Below, in pieces: positions 47,075 through 56,179 of a DNA stretch of 64,000 bases. The stretch covers positions 2,879,874 to 2,943,873 of the forward strand of contig SDUX01000002.1 of NCBI GenBank assembly GCA_008729055.1. Direction: 5' to 3'. The notes beneath the pieces are model-generated. The model saw only the letters and a list, made by a program, of their open reading frames with translations, made no database searches and had not been told where the DNA came from. The DNA comes from Pyropia haitanensis. Taxonomy: Eukaryota; Rhodophyta; Bangiophyceae; Bangiales; Bangiaceae. Both the position numbers and the translations under genes were made by a program. Positions within the stretch are counted from its first letter, which is position 1. The number at the start of each line of letters is the position of its first letter.

Positions 47075-49332
47075 GGTCGTTGCCCCGTCGCGCACCGGTA
47101 CCCCCTCGCCGTGCCTGCCGCTGGTTACCCCCCCTTGCCAAGTGCAGGGCGCCACAAAAGCCAGGCGGCCGCCGCGCTTGCTCCGGAACGCACGGACAAA
47201 AGCCAAGGCTGTCACGCCGCCCGAGTGCCGCACGGCCAGGGGAGGGGGTGCGGGCGCCAACCGCGGCGGCCAGGCCGCCGCCCCGCCGCGCGCGGCGCTG
47301 AAGCGCGCGCGCGCGGCGGTGGCGGCGGCGCAGCCGAGTCCCCCCCCCGCCGCCGACGCCTCCCCACCACCCCCGCACCCCCCCCCCTCGGCCAGTCCCC
47401 ACGACCCGGCTCGTGCAGCCGCCGCGGCCGCCGCCCGCTGACAGCCCAGGCGCGCCCGCGTTGGCAGCACGAGCAGCGCGACGCGGCCACGGCCGGCGCC
47501 GCGGCGCGGGCGCCGCCGCGGCGCGCGGTGTCGGACGCGGCACCCGCCGTGGCGCACCCGCACGGGCAGCGGTGGGGACGGCCGTGGCGGATGAGCAACG
47601 GCCGCGGGGTGAGGGGGGGGGGGGGGTGTGGGGGCGGAAGGCGGAGCGGCGCAGCCCGCTGTGATCCTCGCATTGTAGCCACCTCGACCGCGCCGCCCAC
47701 CCACCCGCGTCCACGCGTCCGCTGGCGGCCCGGGGGGTGCCGCGGGCCGCCGCGGCTCTTGCCCGACCGCGCCAGCCGGGAAGGGATGAAACGGTAACGG
47801 ATGGGCGGCTACAGGCCCTAGTTAGAGTAGAGCAGAGCGGGGACCACAGGGAAGGGGGGACGTGGGGGAGGGGACGCCCGTGCCAGCGGCTCGACTGGAA
47901 GGACGCTATGATCCCGACAGTGGACTTCAGGCCATCATGGACAGACAAGGTGTCGGCGCTTGTGGGGTCCGTACGCGGCCTGGCCAACGGCCAAGTCGTG
48001 TCAACATCCCGTGACGTGGCGGGGGGGACGGACCACCCCCCCCCGGCGCCCCCTGCTGCCTATCGTCGATTGAGCTCTGAATCGTGGTTTTCGCGCCCTG
48101 AATGGTTCGCTTCCCGAGTGTCGCCGGCCCCCGCCCTTTGCGGCGCCCGAGCGGCCGCGGCCGCCGCGCGCCGCCGCGGCGGTGGTGGCCGCGGCGGCGG
48201 TGGCCGCGGCGGCGGTGGCCGCGGCGGCGGCGGTGGCGGCAGCGTCCGCGGCAGCGGCCGCGGCGGCGGCAGCGACAGCGGGCGGCGACGGCACCTGGAG
48301 CGGGTCGGCCGCCGCAGCGGCTGGTAGAGGCGGCCCGCGTGGCGGTAAGGCCGGCAGTCGGGTGATGCGCGCTGCTGGTCTTGGCGGCGGACGCTGGCGG
48401 CGAGGGGGGAGGGCGGCGCCCGCCGCGGGAGACGACGGTGGGGACCCTGGCTGTGGCGCGCCGCGGCCGACCGCCGTTGGTTGCGGTGGCCGGCGGCGGC
48501 AAGGCGGCAAGGTGGGCGGCCGGGGGGGGTGCGAGGTGCCTTCCCCGCTGCTGGCGGCCGGTGGGTGGGCGCCACCCGTGCGTCGGATGGCGGCCGCCAC
48601 CTGTTTGGTGGCGCTCCCGCTACTGGCGTCCTCGGAGGGCGGCGGCGGCAGCACGTTGGGGGGGCGCGCGCGCCCCGCTGCAGGCTGCGGCGGCTTGTGG
48701 GCGCGCCGCGGCGGGCGCGCTGCCGCGCGCTGCGGATTTTTGGCGGTGGGCACGGGCGGCCAGTTGGGGTGGGGGGGTGGGGGGGGGGGGGGAGGGGTGG
48801 CCCCCCGCTGCAGGCAGCGGCGGCGGGGGCCACCGTTTCGTCGGGGCGGCGGGCACAGCCTGTTTGGGCCGCGCGATGGTGCCTGCGGCGGACGCCCGCT
48901 GGGGGTTGGCGGCGGGAACGGGGGGGACGGCGTGCCAGCAGGCGGGGTACGCTCCCTTGCCACCGTGGTGACCACCCCCACCGGCCGTCGTCACTTGCCA
49001 TACAGCCGCCGCCGTCACTACCACCGCTCTTGCCACCGCCCCTGCTGTGGTACCGCCGCCGCGTTGTCGCCGCCGACGCCGCCGCTGCCGGCCGCCGTCC
49101 TCGGCGTGGCCGCCCCGACGCCCTCCGCCACCGACGCTACCGGAACGACGGGCGCGTCTGGCACAGCCGGCGCCACCGCATCGCGTCCTGCCGCTACCCC
49201 TGCCCTCCCTGCCGCGTCTGTCCGCGCCGCCGCCACGACGGCCGCTGCCAGCTCGGCTCCCGCTGTACCCGCCGCCGCCGCGGTGAGCCCCCGCCGCCGC
49301 CCGTCCGCGGCGCAAGGGACGCGCGCGAGGCG
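47075..49332. other. Gene-poor G/C-rich stretch, coding strand unresolved
   Basis: 47075-47800 is the promoter side of the tetraspan gene. 48100-49320 is open on both strands; the minus strand has a Ser/Glu-containing stretch (PPPPSEDASSGSATKQVAAA, about 48640) and the + strand an Ala/Thr-rich one (TPSATDATGTTGASGTAGA, about 49115). Neither is convincing. No gene is claimed. Confidence 0.25.
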
Positions 49333-49355
49333 GGATAATACCAGCCTTGGGATTC
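49333..49355 (+). repeat. Left copy of 23-bp inverted repeat
   Basis: Begins ggataataccagccttggga. The perfect reverse complement lies at 55077-55099. A partial extra copy (ttgggattctgg) follows at 49381-49392. Confidence 0.95.
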
Positions 49356-49599
49356 TGGACGTCAGAACCCCAAGGTCGCCTTGGGATTCTGGGAGGGGGT
49401 GGGAGGGGGTGGGGGGGGGGGAATGGGAGGGTAAGTTTACCAATTATACTTCATATAACTTTTCTTCTTCATTTGAAACCGGAATTCATTTCGTAGGCTC
49501 CTTTCACTCATATCTGTCGTCGATGCTTTTTCCGTTGGCCACAGCCGCGCGTCTGACAGCGTTCGCTTCGACAGTGGCCCGTCTCGTGCCGCGTCCTTC

Positions 49600-49717
49600 G
49601 TACTGCCTGATTCCGCGAGTATGCCCTCGACACGCTGGCCACGGCCTGGCCCCTCGAGCCGGCCTTTGTCACACTGGCCGCCGCCGGATCCCTCGACCTG
49701 GCCCTCGACACTCTGAC
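49600..49717 (-). repeat. 39-bp degenerate minisatellite, three units
   Basis: Read on the minus strand it encodes VSRARSRDPAAA / SVTKAGSRGQAVA / SVSRAYSRNQAV, three diverged 13-residue units. It lies inside the putative island. Confidence 0.6.
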
Positions 49718-50109
49718 CTCCGCCGGGGCCATGCAGGCGTCACCCGTCTAGTCTGACAGTTTTCCACGTGCTGGCCGTTTGACAATGGAGAGGGGTCACC
49801 CGTCTTGGCTGACAGAGCGTGGAGAGCCGCGATTTCTCCAGGCGTCTCCTGAGCAGCTTTGGGCCACAGGGTGTCACCAGAGCATGTAGTACGTAGTACC
49901 TGGGGATCTCAACCAACACGCATGTTGGGTTCGCTGAGACGCTCTGAGAGCGCTCGAGACTCGCGCGTCGAGGCTCCACAGCCGCTGGGCGCCCCGAGGC
50001 CAGCGACGCCATCAGCACACACGTGTGGCTCCTCACCTACTTGCAGTTACGTACACCGACCTGTACTGGGCACCTCCATTACTCTACCCTGCGGCGGCGC
50101 GTCCCTGTT

Positions 50110-50507
50110 CCCGCCACCGACGTCCCGCCAGCGGCAGCCACCCCCCCCCCCCCCCCCCCCCCCCGTCCCACCACCAGCACGCCGGCCGGCGCCGAGCGTG
50201 CGGCCGCCCCTGGCGGCCCCGCGCGCCCACACCGCCCGCCCCCGCCACGGGCAGCCACCCCGGCCCCCCATGCAGCGAGCTGCCCCCCCTGCTCCCCTGC
50301 CACGCGATGCGCCCCCCGCCACCCCGGCCCACACCCGCCGCCACCGCGGCCGCCGCGGCTGCCGCGGCAGGCGGCCTCGGCCGCGGCCGCCGCCACCGCT
50401 GCCGCCGCCGCCCGCCGCCCCCGCTACCGCCGCCGCTGCCCACCGCCGCCGCCGCCGCCGCCCGCCGCCCGCCGCCGCCCGCGGCCCCCGCCCCCTCCGC
50501 CGCTGCC

Positions 50508-50541
<34 letters not shown>

Positions 50542-51210
50542 GCCTCTGCCCCTGCCGCTGCGGGCTGCTGCCGCCCCGGCTGCCGCTGCCGCCGCCGCCG
50601 TTGCTGCCGGCCGCCGGCCGCCTGCCTGGCCGGCCGCCGGCCGCCTGCCGCCCGGGCGGCCGCGTTGGCCGCCGCCCCTGCGTCCCCCGCCGCCGCATCC
50701 GCCGGTTGGCTGCCGTCGCGGCTGCGGCTGCCACCACCGCCGCCGCCACCGGTCGCCACCCTGGCCGGGGGCGGCCGCCCCCGCCGGCCGGCCGCCGGTC
50801 CGGCCCCCGGCCGCCGCCGCTGCCGCCGGCTACCGCGGCCGGCGTGCTGCCGCCGCTGGCGGGCTGCCGCCGCCGGCCGCCTGCCTGGCCGGCCGCCGGC
50901 CGCCTGCCGCCCGGGCTGCCGCCCCGGCCGCCGCCCCCGCCGCCGCCGCCCCCACCGGGTTGCTGCCGCCCTGGTGCCGCTGCCGCCGCCGCCTTTGCTG
51001 CCGGCCGCCGCCAGCAGGCTGCCGCCGCCTGCCTTTTGCCGCCAATCGCGGGCTACCTTTGTCGGCCAGCTGCCCGGCCGGCCGCTGGCCGGCTGCCGCC
51101 CCGGCCGCTCTCACCATCGCCGCCGCCCCTGCCGGTTGGCTACCGCTCCGGCTGCCGCTGCCGCCTCTGCTGTCGCTGCCGGCCGCCGCCGATCCGCTTG
51201 CCACGGCAGC
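50110..51210. repeat. C-rich complex tandem repeat block
   Basis: CCG-type DNA with longer units reused at intervals: the stretch ccggccgcctgcctggccgg and its surroundings occur at about 50617 and 50876, and a phrase around CCGGTTGGCT recurs at about 50702 and 51132. A higher-order but diverged repeat. Frames are open on the + strand but only Pro/Ala/Arg-rich. Confidence 0.6.
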
Positions 51211-51587
51211 GCCGGCAGTGCAAGAAAGTGCCTCCCGTCTGCTTCTTTGTCATCCGCTGTGCAGTATGGGCCTGGATATAGAGTGCATGAGAGACCCACC
51301 GTGGGAAGAAATAGTCTTACCTGGGTAAAACGATCATGCTGAATCTATTGGTGCACACATCGGGCGTCGTGCACCCGTACGGCGGACAGGACAGTCGAGA
51401 GGCTGGGTGGCAGAAGCGCTTTAGGCGCCCGCTCCGAGCTTTTTTGAGCGTAATGGGTCAACTCTGTTTAGTTAACGCTGAGGGCAGAGGTATCCGTTGG
51501 CCATCGTCCCGTAAAAATGCAAAGACAGTACTCTGCAGTTCACTCATTCGTGACTGACTGACTGCTGATACGGTGGTATGCACTGTA

Positions 51588-52212
51588 GCGCAGCTGGATG
51601 AGCCCACAGCGCCGTTGAAAGTGCAAAAAGCTGCGGAGGTAGCTGAATACACTGTATAGATCTGATAGATGTAGTTTTTGAAGGATGAGAGCACTGTGGG
51701 GCGCTAGACGGCCTGTCGCGGCTACCTGTCCAGAATGGACTTTTGGGGGCCCATATGACCTGCTTCCCGATGTTTGCGACATTTTCTGAGCACATATTCG
51801 TGCTCAGCGTCATCGACTTAGTCTGGCGGGAACAGCTTGAGAAGATTTTGCTTCACTTTCTGAAACGCGTCGTAGCGGTGTGTGACGCCTTGCACCGAAG
51901 TGTGCGCAGGGCACTTCACCAAGTGCAACAAGAGTCAGGGACCACTTCACCAACTTTTCTGAAGCATGCTCAATCGACTAAATCGAGGTCGCTGAGCACG
52001 GTCATGTGCTCAGAAGGTTTCGCAAACGACGGGAAGTGGGTCATACAGACCCCCAAAGTGGCCATTCTGGACAGGTAGCCTCGACAGGCCGTCCAACGCC
52101 CCACAGTACTCTCACGCACAAAAAGATACAATTATGAGATCCCAACAGTACAGCAGACATCCTCCGCAACATTTTTTGTTCTCATCGGCGCTGTGGGCGC
52201 GTCCAGCAGTGC
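51588..52212. repeat. Long imperfect inverted repeat (foldback), ~240-bp arms
   Basis: Left arm about 51588-51823, right arm about 51976-52212, spacer about 150 bp. Matched blocks include an 18-bp perfect pair (51721-51738 with 52062-52079), the block around GCCCACAGCGCCG, tgctcagcg with cgctgagca, and the ends gacttagtc/gactaaatc. Overall identity by eye is about 70-75%. It lies in the AT-rich core of the putative island. Confidence 0.85.
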
Positions 52213-53139
52213 GACATGTCCCAAGGCGCCTCCTTCTGCACGGGTTCAGCAATGTGCGGACCCCGGCATGCCATCCAACCACTTTGAGCAATTGTATGCC
52301 ACCAGGTACTCATAAACTCATTGTCTGTGCAAAAAACGAGGACCATGGAGCACTGAACAGCTCTGAGAGGCGGGGAATTTATAGCGTGAAGCGCTTGCCA
52401 CACCCGGTTACAGGCTTGTTCTGCCCCCTATGTTGGTGCAGAGCAATAAAAAGATACATCAATAGTCGCAGCGTCATCAGTTTACTCGGGAATGACGGAT
52501 CTATCCAGCTCCGCGGGACCTATGTACTCCACGTGCACGTACATACCGAGCAACAGGTCACACCATGACGGACAGGCGGCGCTTGTCAGCGCTATTCACT
52601 ATAAAAAAATACGCAGGCTGGTGGAGCGTGGACCATTGGGGACGCCAAAACGTCACAACTGACGGCGTTTCACCGTCACTAGCGCGCCCGAGCGGCGGAA
52701 CCAGTGGTGAGAGGGTGATGCACTTCGGCCCTCCATGAAACCGTTCTGGTCGCTGCCGTGACAGACGTGTGTGCGGGCGCGCTCTCAACACTGATAGGAG
52801 TCGGAGACAAGGCATACATATCCACCAAGTCTGCTCGGAGAGCGGATAACGGCGAAGCGGGCGACCGGGGCGGGGAGGAGGGGGGCGTCAGACGCCGGCG
52901 CTTCAGTCTTCGGCGTTGGCAGTCGCAAGTCGCTGACCAGGATGGGTTCAGAGTCAAATATGGTAAGCCCACCTCCGGAAACAATTGATTCAGTACTACA
53001 ATCTTCATCTCGCCCAGTTCAGATTGTTCAACAGCCTATCAGGTTGGACGAATTGGACATCTGATTCGCCAGATAGGCCAGGAGATGTGAGTCAAGTCGG
53101 ATGTGTATGTACTGTTGACCTCCGTGGAATAATCGCTTG

Positions 53140-53155
53140 GATTGTAAATACAATC
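53140..53155. repeat. Short palindrome GATTGTA-AA-TACAATC
   Basis: Perfect 7-bp arms around AA, near the right edge of the AT-rich core. Confidence 0.8.
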
Positions 53156-53919
53156 AAATATCCCTGCCTGCCATGTGAGTAGCTGGTCGCCACAGTCGTC
53201 TTGCTGCCCGGCCGCCTCAACCAGCGTCAGGGGAGGCGGCTCGCCGCGGCGCGGGCGCCAGCCTGCCGCGGTCGCGTCAGGGGGGAGACCGCAGTGCGCG
53301 GCGGCGGCGTCAGCCCCCCCCACCGGCCGGGGCAGTGGCGGTGGAGTGCCGCCGAGGCCACTTCCCCCCAAGCACCAGCCGCAGCCATTGCCGCCCCCGG
53401 CGGCCGCCGCTGCCGCGGCCGCCCCGCGGCCGCCGTGGCCGCCCCCACCCCGCCAGCCGCCGCGGCCGCCCCCCCCCGCCAGCCGCCGTAGCCACCCTTT
53501 CTCGGCAGCCCCCGCGGACGCGGCCGCCCCCCGACGCCCCCCGACGCCCCCCGGCGCGGCCGTTTCCCCCGGCGGCTGCCACCCCCAGGGGGCTGCCTCC
53601 CCCCGGCGGCCGCCACCGCCCGCGGCAATCACGGTCGCCACCCCCCAGAGGCCACGCCAGCCGCCCCCCCCCGGCGGCCACCACGGCCCCCCCTCCCCGC
53701 CGCCCCTCGACGGCCCCCGCAGTCCCCCGCCGCCCGTTGCCACGGACGCCGTCCCTACCCCGGCGGTCGCCACGCCCCCCGCCGGCACGCGACGCTGCGG
53801 CGGGTGCCGGACGACGGGGACTGGGCGCCGGGGGCCGGGGGCCGGATGCCGGGGCACAGGCGGCCGGGGCCGCGGGCCGGGCAGCGGCGGGGGCCGGAGG
53901 GCAGAAGCGGGGTGCCGAG

Positions 53920-54560
53920 CGGCGGCGGGCGGCGGGCGGCGGGCGGCGGGCGGCGGCGGGCGGCGGGCGGCGGTGGGCGCCGCGCGGCGGGTGCCGGGCG
54001 GCGGCGGGCGGCGGGCGGCGGCGGGCGGCGGACGGCGGGGGCCGGGTGCCGGGCGGCGGCGGGCGCCGCGCGGCGGGGGCCGGGTGCCGGGCGGCGGCGG
54101 GCAGCGGGCGGCGGCGGGCGCCGCGCGGCGGGCGCCGCGCGGCGGGCGCCGCGCGGCGGGCGCCGGGTGCCGGGCGGCGGCGGGCAGCGGGCGGCGGCGG
54201 GCGCCGCGCGGCGGGCGGCGGCGGGCGCCGCGCGGCGGGCGGCGGGCGGCGGGGGCCGGGTGCCGGGCGGCGGCGGGCGGCGGGCGGCGGCGGGCGGCGG
54301 GCGGCGGGGGCCGGGTGCCGGGCGGCGGCGGGCGCCGCGCGGCGGGGGCCGGGTGCCGGGCGGCGGCGGGCAGCGGGCGGCGGCGGGCGCCGCGCGGCGG
54401 GCGCCGCGCGGCGGGCGCCGCGCGGCGGGCGCCGGGTGCCGGGCGGCGGCGGGCAGCGGGCGGCGGCGGGCGCCGCGCGGCGGGCGGCGGCGGGCGGCGG
54501 CGGGCGCCGCGCGGCGGGCGGCGGGCAGCGGGGGCCGGGTGCCGGGCGGCGGCGGGCGCC
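53920..54560. repeat. GGC-type minisatellite with 269-bp higher-order repeat
   Basis: Built from GGCGGGC, GCCGCGC and GCCGGGTGCC words. The succession beginning gccgggtgcc at 54041 and 54079 recurs at 54310 and 54348, an exact 269-bp displacement, and identity continues for roughly 170 bp. The + strand stays open, encoding Ala/Gly/Arg only; the minus strand encodes Pro/Arg/Ala. Confidence 0.85.
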
Positions 54561-55076
54561 GCGCGGCCGGGGGGGCCCGGCGGCAGAAGCCGGGGGCCGG
54601 GCAGCGCAGACCGCAATGAGAGGAGGGGCAGCCAGCGCGGTGCCGCACACCCACGCTGGCACCGTGCGTGGGGGTAGGGCACGCGTCATGCGGCACGCGC
54701 ACGCGGCCGGGCACGCGCCATGGCACGTGCCTAGGGCAGCCGCTGTCAGACGTGATGCTGCACTGCTGACTGGCACGGGGCCGTTTTACAGTGATGTCGC
54801 GCGAGCGCGACGGTGGCCAGCGCGACGGGCGCAGCCGTGGTGCGCGAGTGCGGCTCGCAGCGGATTGCGCTACCGAAGTGTACGGAAAAGAGAGGCTCCA
54901 GAGTTCTGTGCAAAAAATAGTATGGGCTGCAATGAGGACGCTGCTGCCGCTGCCAGTCCATGGATTTGAAGTCCATGCCGGGAAGTCCACCAGGTCCCCC
55001 CAGGGGGGCTCACGGGCCCCCCACACGCACCCCTTGAATGCAGCGCCTGGCGGGGGGTTGGGATTCTGGACCTTGG

Positions 55077-55099
55077 GAATCCCAAGGCTGGTATTATCC
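55077..55099 (-). repeat. Right copy of 23-bp inverted repeat
   Basis: Perfect reverse complement of 49333-49355. It overlaps a small palindrome at 55071-55087 (8-bp arms CCTTGGGA/TCCCAAGG around one base). Confidence 0.95.
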
Positions 55100-56046
55100 T
55101 TCTTGCGCGCGCCGCCCGCTGCGGGTGGTCGCCGCGGCCTCGTGGCGCGCCGAGACCGAGCCAACCGTCCCAGCGACGGGGCCTGTGGCGGTTCAACCCA
55201 CAACGCCTCGGGCGTTGCTGTGTCGCCCCAGGCGGAATACGAGTTCTAATCCACTTGGAAGATTACTTGTACTTCTACTGTTCTTGCGCTTGAGCCCTGT
55301 GCAGCGCGCTGTGTTTGGGCCAAACGGTGGGTGAAGAACGGGCGCCGAGGTGGCCCGCGCAGTGTTTGGGTTTTTATCCGGTGTTTGTGGCAGATCTGTT
55401 GCCGGGTGAAGGGCGGCACGGAGCCAATGCCCGCCACCAGTGAACAGGCGTCGACCAGGACGGCGGGCAACGGGCCCGGACGTTGCCGCCAGACGCACGC
55501 ACGCAGACCCCAGCGACCGCCCGCCACAGCCGCGCCCTCGCCACGCGCCCCCCGCCCGTGACGGATGACGAGGACGGCGGGCACGCCCGCCCGCGTCGCC
55601 GCGCCGCGCGGCCGCCGCGCCGCGGCGGCCGCCGCGGCGGGCCGGCGCGAGCGGCGGCCAGCCGCCGCCCCACCGCCGCGGCGGGCGCCACCGCGGGTGA
55701 CGCGGCGCCACGGGCGCCGTCACCCCAAAAGCCGCTGACGTTGGCAGCCGCGGCGCCGCGGCGGCCGCCGAGGGGCCGCGGCACGCCGCGTCGGGCGCAA
55801 CGTCCCCGTGCCCCCGCCCCCCTCCCCCCCCCCGACACGGCTCTTAAAGCGCCGCCGCTGTCGCTGGCGGCCGCCGCCTCTCTCCTCCACGGCGCGCGCA
55901 TCGGCTGCGCTCGTCTCGACCCCCCCCCCTCCGCCCTGCGCCGCCAGCGTTCCACGCCTGCGTCCCCCCCTACCCCCCCCCCCCCGCAAGGTCGCGTCCC
56001 CCGCCCCCTGCCTTGCGCCGCCTCCCCCCCGCCGGCGACGCCGCGC
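55100..56046. other. Intergenic, upstream of the 56-kb gene
   Basis: Balanced composition to about 55440, then GC-rich. Probably contains the promoter of the downstream + strand gene. The frame is open on several strands, but no gene is supported. Confidence 0.3.
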
Positions 56047-56128
56047 ATGACGACCGCCACCGCCCCCCCCCGGGGGAGCTCCCGCCGCCGCCACAGTGCG
56101 CGACGGCGGCGTCACCCCCCGGCCGCGA

Positions 56129-56179
<51 letters not shown>

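Larger units (their letters stand above)
49333..55099. mobile_element. Candidate non-autonomous transposon or island bounded by 23-bp inverted repeats
   Basis: A perfect 23-bp inverted repeat (49333-49355 and 55077-55099) encloses 5.77 kb whose composition differs sharply from the flanks: a patchwork of C-rich tandem repeats (50.0-51.2 kb), an AT-rich core with no long ORF (51.25-53.17 kb) containing a long foldback, and a GGC-type higher-order minisatellite (53.9-54.56 kb). The outer ends read inward with the same sequence, as terminal inverted repeats do. No transposase, reverse transcriptase or integrase motif was seen, so if mobile it is non-autonomous. A target-site duplication is not obvious. 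The alternative is that both ends are copies of a dispersed short repeat. Confidence 0.45.

Noticed and set aside
51250..53170. Short ORFs (70-145 codons) in the AT-rich core taken as transposase
   Set aside because: No catalytic DDE, HUH, RT or zinc-finger motif, and several run through the foldback arms.
53920..54560. Regular repeat considered as a CRISPR array
   Set aside because: No unique spacers; units are nested GC-rich words and the setting is eukaryotic.
54959..54977. Anticodon-arm-like hairpin (loop TTTGAAG) suggestive of a tRNA-Ser
   Set aside because: No D-arm, T-arm (GGTTCGA) or acceptor stem can be placed around it, also not in permuted order.
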